This document shows, one piece after another, positions 16,788-25,802 of a DNA stretch of 64,000 nucleotides. This DNA comes from Palsa-295 sp963781105 (GTDB taxonomy: Bacteria > Acidobacteriota > Terriglobia > Acidiferrales > UBA7541), in contig CAWAED010000012.1 of NCBI GenBank assembly GCA_963781105.1, forward strand, positions 186,001-250,000, in the 5' to 3' direction. A model generated the notes under the pieces. The model was not told where the DNA came from, did no database searches, and was given only the letters and a program-made list of their open reading frames with translations. The first letter of the stretch is position 1. Each line of letters begins with the position of its first letter. The position numbers and the translations under genes were made by a program.

Positions 16788-18113
16788 ATGACCCAGGAAG
16801 CACAGGCTCCGATTTCGGCAACCACAATTGAAAAAGCAGGCGTTCATGCAGGAGCCACCATCATGATTCGCGGATGGCTCTATAACCTGCGTGAATCGGG
16901 GAAGCTGCTATTTCCGATTTTTCGCGATGGCACCGGAATCATTCAGGGCGTGGTGTCGCTGAAGGAATATCCCGACGCATTCGCGGCTCTGAAGGGGCTG
17001 CCGCAAGAATCGAGCGTCATTGTTACCGGGGCGGTGCGCGCGGAGCCCCGCGCGCCCGGCGGTTTTGAAATTGGAGTGACCAGCGTCGAGGTAATTCAGC
17101 GAGTCGCGGATTCCGAGCCTTATCCGATCCAGCTGAAGGAGCACGGAGTTGATTTTCTGCTCGACCGGCGCCATTTGTGGATTCGTACACCGCGGCAGGC
17201 TGCCATCCTGCGCATTCGCGCCGAGGTCGAGCGCGCGGCGCGAAATTTCATGGACGAGCAGGGCTACACGCTCACCGACGCGCCTATTTTCACTCCTGCG
17301 GCTTGTGAAGGCACTACGACTCTTTTTGAAGTCAATTACATTGACGATCAGAAAGCGTATCTCACGCAATCGGGCCAGCTTTATGTGGAAGCTTTGGCCG
17401 CCGCGCTCGGCAAGGTTTACACCTTCGGTCCCACATTTCGCGCGGAAAAATCGAAGACTCGCCGGCACTTGACCGAATTCTGGATGCTCGAGCCCGAAGC
17501 GGCTTACGCGCATCTGGAAGATATGATCCAACTCGGCGAAGGATTGGTGAGCGCGGTGGTGCAGTCCGTGGTGAAGAATCGCACACGAGAACTGGCATTG
17601 ATCGAGCGCGACGTGGAGAAGTTAACGAAGATCACACCGCCATTTCCGCGAATCACCTACGATGACGCGATCAAGGTGCTGCAGAAGGCGGGTAATCCCG
17701 TGAAATGGGGAGACGATTTCGGCGGCGACGAAGAAACCATCATTTCCAAGGAGTTCGACCGGCCGGTGGTCATCCATCGTTATCCGGCCGCGATGAAGGC
17801 GTTTTACATGGCGACGGATGCGGCCCGTCCGGAGCTGTCGCTTAGTTTCGATATGATCGCCCCCGAAGGATATGGCGAGATCATCGGCGGTGGCGAGCGC
17901 CTGGCGGATTACGACACGCTGATTAGGCGTCTGCGCGAGCACAATCTGCCGGAAGAATCCTTTCAGTGGTATCTGGATTTGCGGCGCTATGGCAGCGTGC
18001 CGCACGCAGGCTTCGGCCTGGGCCTGGAACGCACCGTGGCGTGGATTTGTGGAACGGAGCACATTCGCGAGGTGATTCCCTTCCCTCGGATGCTGTATCG
18101 AGTTTATCCTTAA
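16788..18113 (+). CDS. asnS: Asparaginyl-tRNA synthetase
   Basis: 441 residues. An N-terminal OB-fold anticodon-binding domain (about 10-115) is followed by the class II catalytic core: motif 2 region FRAEKSKTRRHLTEFWMLEPE, ACEGTTTLFEV, and motif 3 GFGLGLERTVAWICG near the C-terminus. The EFWMLEPE block and the KAFYM segment favour AsnRS over AspRS. It charges tRNA-Asn in the cytosol. The ATG at 16788 is preferred over a GTG at 16761 because the protein from there has the usual N-terminus. Confidence 0.9.
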   Translation: MTQEAQAPISATTIEKAGVHAGATIMIRGWLYNLRESGKLLFPIFRDGTGIIQGVVSLKEYPDAFAALKGLPQESSVIVTGAVRAEPRAPGGFEIGVTSVEVIQRVADSEPYPIQLKEHGVDFLLDRRHLWIRTPRQAAILRIRAEVERAARNFMDEQGYTLTDAPIFTPAACEGTTTLFEVNYIDDQKAYLTQSGQLYVEALAAALGKVYTFGPTFRAEKSKTRRHLTEFWMLEPEAAYAHLEDMIQLGEGLVSAVVQSVVKNRTRELALIERDVEKLTKITPPFPRITYDDAIKVLQKAGNPVKWGDDFGGDEETIISKEFDRPVVIHRYPAAMKAFYMATDAARPELSLSFDMIAPEGYGEIIGGGERLADYDTLIRRLREHNLPEESFQWYLDLRRYGSVPHAGFGLGLERTVAWICGTEHIREVIPFPRMLYRVYP

Positions 18114-18152
18114 CATTCCCTTCCCCACAGCGGGGTCGCGAAAGCACAAAAT

Positions 18153-19064
18153 ATGCCCGAAAAAATTCGCATTATCGGTGTGCCGATGGACTTGGGCGCG
18201 AGTCGCCGAGGCGTGGATATGGGCCCTTCGGCGTTGCGCGTGGCGGGATTGCAGTCGCGGCTGAAGCAACTAGGCCGGCAGGTAGAAGACATCGGCAACG
18301 TGATTGTTCCGCAGCCGGAAGAACAACCGTACGGCGAGAAGCGCGCGCGTTATCTGGACGAAATTTCGGAGGCCTGCAAAGGCCTGGCGGATGCGGTGAA
18401 AAAAACGCTAGATGAGGACATGATTCCGCTGGTGCTCGGCGGCGACCATTCGATTGCGGTGGGCACTACCGGGGGCGCGGCGGCTCACTTCAATAAAAAT
18501 TCGAAGCGAATCGGCATGATCTGGCTGGACGCGCATGGCGACATGAACACGCCGGATTCCTCGCCTTCGGGCAATGTGCACGGCATGCCGCTGGCGTCCA
18601 TCATGGGTTACGGACCGCCGGAATTAACCGACTTGGGCGGGATTAAGCCGATGGTGGAACCGCGCAACGTCTCGCTTGTGGGAATTCGAGATCTGGATTC
18701 CAAAGAGCGCAAGCTGGTGAAGGATTCCGGCGTGCATGTTTTCACCATGCGCGATATTGACGAGCGCGGGATGCGCGAAGTGATGGCGGAAGCATTGCGT
18801 TTTGCCGGCGACGATACGGCCGGGATTGCCGTCAGCCTGGATATGGACTTCGTGGATCCGACGGATGCGCCAGGAGTGGGCACGCCGGTGCGAGGAGGCG
18901 TGACATACCGCGAAGCCCATCTTGCTCTGGAAATGATTGCCGATAGCAAACTGATGGCTTCGTTCGAGCTGGTGGAGATTAATCCGGTGATTGACGTGCA
19001 CAATACAACCGCCACGCTGGGCGTCGAGTTGGTGCTCTCCGGACTTGGAAAGAAGATCCTGTGA
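18153..19064 (+). CDS. rocF: Arginase (ureohydrolase)
   Basis: 303 residues with all manganese ligands of the ureohydrolase family: His99 in GGDHS, Asp126-His128-Asp130 in LDAHGD, and Asp230/Asp232 in SLDMDFVDP. The substrate loop NVHGMPLA and DPTDAPGVGTPVRGG are arginase-like rather than agmatinase-like. It hydrolyses arginine to ornithine and urea. No urease or ornithine aminotransferase gene is nearby. It lies 39 nt after asnS and 40 nt before ddl. Confidence 0.9.
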   Translation: MPEKIRIIGVPMDLGASRRGVDMGPSALRVAGLQSRLKQLGRQVEDIGNVIVPQPEEQPYGEKRARYLDEISEACKGLADAVKKTLDEDMIPLVLGGDHSIAVGTTGGAAAHFNKNSKRIGMIWLDAHGDMNTPDSSPSGNVHGMPLASIMGYGPPELTDLGGIKPMVEPRNVSLVGIRDLDSKERKLVKDSGVHVFTMRDIDERGMREVMAEALRFAGDDTAGIAVSLDMDFVDPTDAPGVGTPVRGGVTYREAHLALEMIADSKLMASFELVEINPVIDVHNTTATLGVELVLSGLGKKIL

Positions 19065-19104
19065 GGCGCGCGATTGCTGCATTCTTCGGTGAGATGAGAC
19101 CGCT

Positions 19105-20241
19105 ATGAACGCCTCCCAAAAGCGGTTGCGCATCGGCGTGCTGTTCGGTGGACGCTCGGGCGAGCACGAGGTTTCGCTCGCTTCGGCTGCCTCTGTGATC
19201 CGCGCGCTCGATCCCGAAAAATATGAGGCAGTACCCATCGGCATCTCCAAGGATGGCCGGTGGCTCGTCGGTGGCGGCTCGTTGAAGATGCTCGCGGAAG
19301 TGCTGAAATCAGGGGATCGCGTGGTGCTGCCTCCAGACCCCAGCGCGGCGTCGCTCGTTCGGCTGGGACCTGCCGCAGGCCAGCCAAGCGTGAGCGTGGA
19401 TGTGGTGTTTCCAGTGCTGCACGGCACGTTTGGCGAAGATGGGACCGTGCAAGGCCTGCTCGAACTAGCTGGCTTGCCTTACGTCGGCGCAGGTGTGCTG
19501 GCGTCGGCTGTGGGCATGGACAAGGACGTACAGAAGCGGCTGTTTGAGCAAGCTGGGCTGCCGATTGTGCCGTTCCTGGCGATTCGACGGTCTGAATGGG
19601 AACACGAGCGCGCGAAAGTGCTGAAGGCAATCAAGAAGAAATTCCGCTTCCCGATTTTTGTGAAGCCTGCGACGCTGGGTTCATCCGTCGGAATGACGCG
19701 TGTGAAAGCGGCTAACGAAATTTCCACGGCGATAGACCTGGCCGCGGAATTCGCGCTGAAGATTATCGTCGAGCGCGGCGTAACCGGGCGCGAAATCGAA
19801 ATCTCCGTGCTCGGCAACGACGAAATAAGCGCGTCCATCCCCGGGGAGATCGTGCCGCATCGCGAGTATTACGACTATCGCGCGAAATACCTGGAGCAAG
19901 GAACGCAGTTGTTGATTCCGGCGCGGCTGTCGAAGAAACAAGTGGGCGTCTTTCAGGACTACGCCGTCCGCGCATTCCGTGCGATCGACGGCAACGGCAT
20001 GGCGCGCTGCGATTTCTTTCTGGAAAAACGCAGCGGCAAGATTTTCGTCAATGAGCTGAACACAATTCCAGGCTTCACCTCCATCAGCATGTATCCGAAA
20101 TTATGGGAAGCGTCCGGACTGCCTTATCCCAAGCTCATTGATCGCTTGATCGAGCTAGCTATCGAGCTGCATCGCGACAAATCACGGACCAAATACTCCA
20201 TCGAACTTCCCAGCGGCGCTTCCGGCGCTCTTGACGCCTAG
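19105..20241 (+). CDS. ddl: D-alanine--D-alanine ligase
   Basis: 378 residues of the ATP-grasp Ddl family: VLFGGRSGEHEVSLASA at the N-terminus, HGTFGEDGTVQGLLE, GVLASAVGMDK, ATP-binding FVKPATLGSSVGM and the metal-binding FVNELNTIPGFT. It makes the D-Ala-D-Ala dipeptide for peptidoglycan. The length and the PKYEAVPIGISKDG-type insertion fit the DdlA subgroup. Last gene of the isomerase-asnS-rocF-ddl run. Confidence 0.93.
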   Translation: MNASQKRLRIGVLFGGRSGEHEVSLASAASVIRALDPEKYEAVPIGISKDGRWLVGGGSLKMLAEVLKSGDRVVLPPDPSAASLVRLGPAAGQPSVSVDVVFPVLHGTFGEDGTVQGLLELAGLPYVGAGVLASAVGMDKDVQKRLFEQAGLPIVPFLAIRRSEWEHERAKVLKAIKKKFRFPIFVKPATLGSSVGMTRVKAANEISTAIDLAAEFALKIIVERGVTGREIEISVLGNDEISASIPGEIVPHREYYDYRAKYLEQGTQLLIPARLSKKQVGVFQDYAVRAFRAIDGNGMARCDFFLEKRSGKIFVNELNTIPGFTSISMYPKLWEASGLPYPKLIDRLIELAIELHRDKSRTKYSIELPSGASGALDA

Positions 20242-20308
20242 TAATAAAACTCCATTCCCCGGCGTAATAAGGAGAGGAGGTTATGAGCACACCGTGGCCA
20301 CGAAGCGC

Positions 20309-20337
20309 TTGACCTCAGCGCATATCGTTATTAAACT
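20309..20337 (+). promoter_or_regulatory. Promoter of the AKR-TetR-efflux operon
   Basis: TTGACC at 20309-20314, an ideal 17-nt spacer, TAAACT at 20332-20337. The -10 hexamer overlaps the palindromic operator at 20334-20349. Confidence 0.72.
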
Positions 20338-20349
20338 AACCGGTTAGTT
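20334..20349. promoter_or_regulatory. Probable TetR-family operator (16-bp palindrome)
   Basis: AACTAACCGGTTAGTT, a perfect 16-bp palindrome covering the -10 box and the expected transcription start. It fits repression by the TetR protein encoded as the second gene of the operon. Confidence 0.75.
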
Positions 20350-20376
20350 AACTATTGTTCTGCCGGGGGTAGTCCT

Positions 20377-21366
20377 ATGGAATATCGCAGACTGGGCACA
20401 AGCTCGCTCGTAGTTTCCGCCCTGGGCCTCGGCTGCATGGGCATGTCCGAATTTTACGGCAATCCGGATGAGCAGGAATCCATTGCCACGATTCATCGAG
20501 CGATCGATCGCGGCGTCAGCTTATTGGATACGGCAGACGTATACGGCATGGGACGCAACGAAGAGCTCGTGGGTCGAGCGATTGCCAAGCGGCGCAACGA
20601 AGTGATTGTCGCGACGAAATTTGGAATCGTCCGCGATCCCAGCGATCCCAATCAGCGCGGCGTGAGCGGCCGGCCGGAGTATGTCCGCGAATCGTGCGAG
20701 CGGAGCCTGCGTCGGCTGAAGATTGCGACGATTGATCTTTACTACCAGCATCGCGTGGACACTGAAGTTCCAATCGAAGAAACCGCAGGTGCGATGTCGC
20801 GGCTGATTGAAGAAGGTAAGGTGCGCTATCTCGGGCTGTCGGAAGCGGCCGCTCCGACGATCCGGCGAGCGCACGCCACGCATCCCATCTCTGCGTTGCA
20901 ATCGGAGTATTCGCTTTGGTCCCGCGATCCCGAAGACGGAGTTCTCGCCACGTGCCGCGAGTTGGGGATTGGGCTGGTTCCCTATAGCCCACTGGGCCGT
21001 GGCTTTCTGACCGGCCAGATCAAGAAATTCGAAGATCTCACGCCGGACGACTATCGGCGCAGTTCTCCGCGCTTTCAGGGCGAGAATTTTCAGAAGAACC
21101 TGCAACTCGTCCAACGCATTCAGCAGATGGCGGCTGAGAAGTCCTGCACGCCGGCGCAGCTGGCGTTGGCCTGGGTGCTCGCGCAGGGCAAGGATCTGGT
21201 GCCGATCCCGGGCACGACTAAGCGCAAGAACCTGGACGAAAACCTCCGTGCGCTCGAGATTTCTCTGACTCCGGCCGATTTGGCGCGCATCGAGGAAATT
21301 GCGCCTCGCGGAGTGGCGGCTGGGGACCGGTATACCCAGGAAATGATGAAGCGAGTGGGAGTGTAG
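20377..21366 (+). CDS. Aldo/keto reductase
   Basis: 329 residues, AKR TIM barrel with the catalytic tetrad Asp51, Tyr56 (LLDTADVYG), Lys81 (VATKFG) and His125 (YYQHRVD). A C-terminal NADPH-binding segment reads VPIPGTTKRKNLDEN. The GLGCMGMSEFYG opening is typical of the AKR13/YakC group. It reduces aldehydes or ketones with NADPH in the cytosol. As first gene of an operon containing its likely regulator and an export pump, it probably helps detoxify the same compound class the pump exports (inference). Confidence 0.9.
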   Translation: MEYRRLGTSSLVVSALGLGCMGMSEFYGNPDEQESIATIHRAIDRGVSLLDTADVYGMGRNEELVGRAIAKRRNEVIVATKFGIVRDPSDPNQRGVSGRPEYVRESCERSLRRLKIATIDLYYQHRVDTEVPIEETAGAMSRLIEEGKVRYLGLSEAAAPTIRRAHATHPISALQSEYSLWSRDPEDGVLATCRELGIGLVPYSPLGRGFLTGQIKKFEDLTPDDYRRSSPRFQGENFQKNLQLVQRIQQMAAEKSCTPAQLALAWVLAQGKDLVPIPGTTKRKNLDENLRALEISLTPADLARIEEIAPRGVAAGDRYTQEMMKRVGV

Positions 21367-21372
21367 AGAACG

Positions 21373-22011
21373 ATGAAACGGGGCAGAAAAAAAGTCGCCA
21401 ACCCGGCCACCGCGCGCAGGATTCTCGCCGCCGCGGAACACCAATTCGCGGCCCAGGGCATGGCCGGAGCACGGACGGAAGAGATTGCATCCGCCGCGCA
21501 CGCCAACAAGGCAATGCTTTACTACTATTTTGGAAACAAGCGGCGCCTGCATCGCGCCGTGCTGGAAAATCTTTTCCGCCAGCTGCGAACCGGCGTGTAC
21601 GATCCGCAGCGAAAACAGGCCTCACCCCGCGTGCGGTTGCGCGACTTTATCACCGCCTATTTCGATTTTCTGGCGTCGCATCCGAATTATCCCCGGCTGG
21701 TGCATCGCGAAGCGATGGAGGCGACGCGAGCATTCGATTGGATCGTGAGCCAGTTTCTCCGGCCCTTTCACAAGCGCTTGGTGCAAACGCTGGAGGCTGG
21801 AATCGCGGCGGGAGAATTCCGGAATATTGATCCCGACCACGCGGCGTTCACCATCATGGGTATGACAACGTCTTATTTCGCCGCGGCTGCGATTTTCGGG
21901 CGTGTTGCTGGGCGCGATCTGCTGGCCGACGATGCGCTGGTGGAACGCAAGCGCGCGCTGCTGGATTTTCTGGATCATGGCCTACTTCGACCACAGGAGA
22001 AGCGCCGATGA
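21373..22011 (+). CDS. TetR-family repressor (CecR/YbiH-like context)
   Basis: 212 residues. Helix-turn-helix at about 15-60 (RILAAAEHQFAAQG, EEIASAAHANKAMLYYYFGNK), then a ligand-binding helical domain. It lies 6 nt after the reductase gene and overlaps the next gene by 4 nt. Gene order TetR-HlyD-ABC ATPase-ABC permease resembles the ybiH-ybhGFSR locus of enterobacteria. The palindrome at 20334 is its likely binding site, so it should regulate its own operon. Confidence 0.88.
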   Translation: MKRGRKKVANPATARRILAAAEHQFAAQGMAGARTEEIASAAHANKAMLYYYFGNKRRLHRAVLENLFRQLRTGVYDPQRKQASPRVRLRDFITAYFDFLASHPNYPRLVHREAMEATRAFDWIVSQFLRPFHKRLVQTLEAGIAAGEFRNIDPDHAAFTIMGMTTSYFAAAAIFGRVAGRDLLADDALVERKRALLDFLDHGLLRPQEKRR

Positions 22012-23081
22012 CCGGCCGGAAATTTTTCACCATGCTATTCGTGATTTTCGTGATTGCGGCCGTTGCGTACTACTTCACGACGCCGCGCGGCAGCGACATT
22101 CCGTTGATTGGCGTGGTAGACGGCAATGAAGTGATCGTCAGCCCACAAATTACCGGACGCATCGTGAACCTGGCAGTTGACGAAGGAACAGCGGTGAAGA
22201 AGGGCCAATTGATTGCCGCACTGGACAGCACGGAACTGGAGGCGAGTCTGGCGGCCACGAAAGCGAACGTGAGCAGCCTGGAAGCTCAAGTCAATGAAGC
22301 GAACCACAATTATACGTGGACCAACGGACAAACCGACGCTTCCGTGACCGAAGCACGCGCGAGGGTGACTTCGTCGAACGCGCAACTTGCGCCGGCGCGC
22401 GCGCAGCTCTGGCGCGACCAGCAAGACCTGAAGCGCATGCAGGAACTCTTCGCCAAAGGAGAAGTCTCCGCGCAAGACCGCGATCACGCCGAAGCGGCGG
22501 TGCGAATCTCGCAGGCAAACGTGGAAGCGCTGGAAGAGGCGGTGCGCGCCGAATCCGCGGCCGTGGACGTGGCGCAGGCCAATCGCAAGCAAGTGGACGC
22601 ACGCAAGAGCGCAATCAACACCACGCTCGCTCAGCTTGAGCAAGCGCGGGCGTCGGAAGCGGAGATGGCCGCGCAATTGGCCTACACCAAAATTTACGCG
22701 CCAATTGACGGCATCGTTTCCGTACGCGTGGCGAAGCAGGGAGAAGTGGTGGCGCAGGGTTCGCCGATCGTGGTGGTCGTGGACATCAACGATCTTTGGG
22801 TTCACGCGGACGTGGAAGAAACGCTCATTGATTCCATCCGGTTCGGCCAGAAGCTGAAAGTGAAGCTTCCCTCGGGAGACATCATCGAAGGTTCGGTGAT
22901 TTTTAAAGGCGTGGAAAATGATTTTGCGACGCAAAGAGACGTGAGCCGCACCAAGCGCGACATCAAGACATTCGCGATCAAGGTGGCGGTACCCAATCCC
23001 GAGGGACGGCTGTTCACGGGAATGACCGCCACAGTTCTGCTGCCGCATCCCCCTGCGCAGAGTTGGTTTGCGCGGCTCTGA
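22008..23081 (+). CDS. HlyD-family membrane fusion protein
   Basis: 357 residues. One N-terminal membrane helix (about 7-24), a biotinyl-lipoyl half-motif (SPQITGRIVNLAVDEGTAVKKGQ), a long alpha-helical hairpin at about 75-210 rich in Ala and Gln, the second lipoyl half (IYAPIDGIVSVRVAKQGEVV) and a beta-barrel domain. Such adaptors join an inner-membrane pump to an outer-membrane channel. No TolC-type gene is adjacent. It is translationally coupled to tetR and followed after 4 nt by the ATPase gene. Confidence 0.9.
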   Translation: MTGRKFFTMLFVIFVIAAVAYYFTTPRGSDIPLIGVVDGNEVIVSPQITGRIVNLAVDEGTAVKKGQLIAALDSTELEASLAATKANVSSLEAQVNEANHNYTWTNGQTDASVTEARARVTSSNAQLAPARAQLWRDQQDLKRMQELFAKGEVSAQDRDHAEAAVRISQANVEALEEAVRAESAAVDVAQANRKQVDARKSAINTTLAQLEQARASEAEMAAQLAYTKIYAPIDGIVSVRVAKQGEVVAQGSPIVVVVDINDLWVHADVEETLIDSIRFGQKLKVKLPSGDIIEGSVIFKGVENDFATQRDVSRTKRDIKTFAIKVAVPNPEGRLFTGMTATVLLPHPPAQSWFARL

Positions 23082-23085
23082 CGTC

Positions 23086-24084
23086 ATGGAACCGAAACCT
23101 ATCAACGCGGTCGAGGTAGACCATCTCACGAAGAAGTTCGGTGATCTGGTGGCGGTCAATGACGTCAGCTTCAACGTCGCACACCGCGAAATCTTTGGCC
23201 TGCTCGGGCCGAATGGCGCGGGCAAGACAACGCTGATTCGCATGATGACGACGCTCACGCCGCCAACTTCCGGGACCGCGCGAATCGCGGGACACGACAT
23301 CGTCACAGACGAGGATGGCGTGCGTCACGCGATGGGCGTGATTCCGCAAGCGCTGACTTCGGACCCGGAGCTCACCGCCACGGAAAATATGCTGATTCAC
23401 GCGAAGCTTTACGGAGTGCCGCGCGCGCAGCGTGACAAACTCATTCACGACCTGCTGGAATCGGTAGATTTGCTCAAATTCAAGGACGCACTGGTGCGCA
23501 CATTTTCGGGAGGCATGCGCCGACGCCTGGAGATAGCGCGCGGATTGGTCCATTCGCCGCGAATTCTCTTCCTGGACGAGCCCACCACGGGTCTCGATCC
23601 GGTGTCGCGCAGCAACGTGTGGCAATTGATCCGCGGATTGTGCGAGCGGTCAGAGCTGACGATCCTGCTGACCACACACTACATGGACGAGGCCGACAAG
23701 CTTTGCGATCGCATCGCGATCGTGGATCACGGCAAACTGGCGGCCCTGGATACGCCTACGAAGCTGAAGGATAGCGTTCCGGGCAATGACACGCTGGAAG
23801 CGGAATTCGAGGGTGCGCCGCCGGATTGGGACGAACAGCTGAAAAGTCTCGCGCAGGCTGCGGGTGTTTCGCATCGCGACGGCGTTGTGCATATTTCTTC
23901 GAATGACGGTCCAGCAACGGTGGCGGCATTGATGGATCTGGCGCGTGCGCGCGGCGTGCACGTAAAAAAAGTAAGCGTTCAAAGTACTACGCTTGACGAT
24001 GTGTTCCTGCATTACACCGGAAGCGCCTTGCGCGATGCGGTGGACGCCGGCGCAAGGCACGACATCGGACACTTGTACCGTTAG
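23086..24084 (+). CDS. ABC-2 type exporter ATPase
   Basis: 332 residues with one nucleotide-binding domain: Walker A GPNGAGKTT, signature FSGGMRRRLEIARGL, Walker B ILFLDEPTTGLDP and the switch His in TTHYMDEA. A C-terminal extension of about 90 residues is typical of drug-exporter (DrrA/YbhF-like) ATPases. Enterobacterial YbhF has two nucleotide domains, whereas this one is single, so it must dimerise. ATG at 23086 is 4 nt after the HlyD stop. Confidence 0.9.
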   Translation: MEPKPINAVEVDHLTKKFGDLVAVNDVSFNVAHREIFGLLGPNGAGKTTLIRMMTTLTPPTSGTARIAGHDIVTDEDGVRHAMGVIPQALTSDPELTATENMLIHAKLYGVPRAQRDKLIHDLLESVDLLKFKDALVRTFSGGMRRRLEIARGLVHSPRILFLDEPTTGLDPVSRSNVWQLIRGLCERSELTILLTTHYMDEADKLCDRIAIVDHGKLAALDTPTKLKDSVPGNDTLEAEFEGAPPDWDEQLKSLAQAAGVSHRDGVVHISSNDGPATVAALMDLARARGVHVKKVSVQSTTLDDVFLHYTGSALRDAVDAGARHDIGHLYR

Positions 24085-24121
24085 ACAGAAGCGGGCCGGT
24101 GCACTGCGGAGGTGCTCAACA

Positions 24122-25240
24122 ATGAATTTCAAGCGCATTGCGGCGCTCATCGAACGCGACCTGCGGAAATTCTTCCGCAGTCCGGCGCTCATGATGGTTT
24201 CGATGGTGCTGCCGCTGGTGCAGCTGATCGTCCTGGGCTATGCGTTCGGGGGAAAGGTTACCGGCGTGAAGCTTGGTTTTGTGGACATGGACCACTCGGT
24301 GGAATCCCGCAAAGTGCGCGAAATGTTCGACGGCATCTCTGCGGGGCCGCGGACGTTCCAGGTGGTGGAGTACGATTCGGTGCCGCAGGCTACGCACGAC
24401 TTGCAGACCGGCCTGGTACGGGGGCTGGTGGTGATTCCGCACGATTTTTCACGGCGCTTTTATCAGAAGGACCGGCCGCGCATCGCGTTCACTGAAGATA
24501 ATACCGATCAGTTTATATCGAGCGCTCTGCTCGAGCGTGTGCAGCAGATGGTGAACCAGCTCAATGCTCCAGACGTGACGCCGCGCCTGGAGGGCTCCGT
24601 GCAGCTGAATACGGTGGAAATCTATCCGTACGTGGAATACGTGAAATATTTGCTGGCCGGCACTATTGCGCTATCGGTGTTTGTGGTGGCCATGATCGGC
24701 GGCGGCATCACGTTCATCGACGACAAGGCGCGAGGCCTTCATGAAGGTTATCTGGTAACGCCAATCAAAAAATCGGAGCTGGTGTTCGGATTGATTGGCT
24801 CCGGCGTGATCAAGGGGCTGATGACCGGAATGGTTCTTACGATTATCGGCGGATTAATCGTTGGCCTGCCGGAAATTTGGAATCCAGTTCGACTGCTTTA
24901 TCTCGTGGTCGTCGTGGCTGCGTCGGCTTTGGCGATGATGAGTTTCATGTTTCTACTGATGGTCCGTGTGGATGATCCTCTGGTACCGCGCGCTATCTTC
25001 GGCGTGCTCAATACGCTTCTGTTTTTCCCGTCGGGCGCCGTCTATCCGATCGCAGCGTTTCCGTGGTGGTTGAAATGGGTTTCGGTGATTGATCCTTTCA
25101 CGTATTCGGTACATGGCTTGCGAAACTTGACGCTCAAGAGCACGGGCATTGAAGGAATCTATGTGGACGTGCTAGTTTTGCTGGGCATCGCAGCCATCAT
25201 GACGACGTCCAGCATCTTGCTATTCAAGCGGCAGCTCTAA
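24122..25240 (+). CDS. ABC-2 type permease (YbhS/YbhR-like)
   Basis: 372 residues: one N-terminal membrane helix, a large external loop (about 45-170) and about five C-terminal helices, including the segment FFPSGAVYPIAAFPWWLKW typical of ABC-2 permeases. GGAGGT lies 7 nt before the ATG at 24122. Enterobacterial counterparts come as two permeases (S and R); only one is found here, implying a homodimeric channel. Confidence 0.88.
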   Translation: MNFKRIAALIERDLRKFFRSPALMMVSMVLPLVQLIVLGYAFGGKVTGVKLGFVDMDHSVESRKVREMFDGISAGPRTFQVVEYDSVPQATHDLQTGLVRGLVVIPHDFSRRFYQKDRPRIAFTEDNTDQFISSALLERVQQMVNQLNAPDVTPRLEGSVQLNTVEIYPYVEYVKYLLAGTIALSVFVVAMIGGGITFIDDKARGLHEGYLVTPIKKSELVFGLIGSGVIKGLMTGMVLTIIGGLIVGLPEIWNPVRLLYLVVVVAASALAMMSFMFLLMVRVDDPLVPRAIFGVLNTLLFFPSGAVYPIAAFPWWLKWVSVIDPFTYSVHGLRNLTLKSTGIEGIYVDVLVLLGIAAIMTTSSILLFKRQL

Positions 25241-25277
25241 CGTCGGCCAGAGCATCGAACAATATCGAGGAGATTAC

Positions 25278-25736
25278 GTGGGCATTTTCGATTCGACGGA
25301 GGAGCACCCGCCGTCCAAGGCGCTCCGATATGTTATCACTGCAGTGGTATTCGTCGCGCTGATCGCGCTCTGGGCTGGCTACGAACTGCGGTTCCATACA
25401 GAAGAAAAAACGGTGCGCCATTTTATGAGCTACGTTGTCGCCGGACAAATGGAAGACGCGTATCGAATGTACAAGCCCGCGCCATCGTATTCCTTCAAGG
25501 ACTTCACTGACGATTTCGGTCCCCAGGGCTACTACGGCCCCATCAAGAGCTATCACATCGAGCACGCCGAAGAGATCAAGCAAGGTCCTGAACGCCCGTC
25601 CGGAGTGGTGATCACTGTTGAAGTAAGCCCGTACCAGCCATTTCCCGGTGATCACGACGCCTTGAAGGGGGGCAAGACGAAGGAAGTACGGCTGCAGGTC
25701 GAATACAAGGATCAATCCCTCGGATTCGCGCCATAG
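25278..25736 (+). CDS. Membrane-anchored hypothetical protein
   Basis: 152 residues: a cytosolic N-terminal tail, one membrane helix (about 19-37), then a periplasmic domain of about 110 residues with SYVVAGQMEDAYRMYKPA and FTDDFGPQGYYGPI. The outer part resembles NTF2/DUF4864-like small domains but no confident family can be given. The GTG start at 25278 has GAGGAG 5-6 nt upstream. It may be the last gene of the efflux operon (37-nt gap), which would make it an accessory subunit; that is inference. Confidence 0.6.
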   Translation: MGIFDSTEEHPPSKALRYVITAVVFVALIALWAGYELRFHTEEKTVRHFMSYVVAGQMEDAYRMYKPAPSYSFKDFTDDFGPQGYYGPIKSYHIEHAEEIKQGPERPSGVVITVEVSPYQPFPGDHDALKGGKTKEVRLQVEYKDQSLGFAP

Positions 25737-25802
25737 CTTTCATTTTGTGGATGGCTTTCTCACCCGCCGCTCCGCCCGTTCAGTGATTATCGCCACTCAT
25801 CC

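Noticed and set aside
20283..20312. Nine-codon frame (MSTPWPRSA) behind a strong AGGAGG, considered as leader peptide
   Set aside because: It lies before the -35 box of the reductase operon, so it is not in that transcript; no attenuator follows. Probably chance.
22035..23306. Minus-strand open frame of 423 codons
   Set aside because: Antisense to the HlyD gene, His/Arg-rich; shadow.
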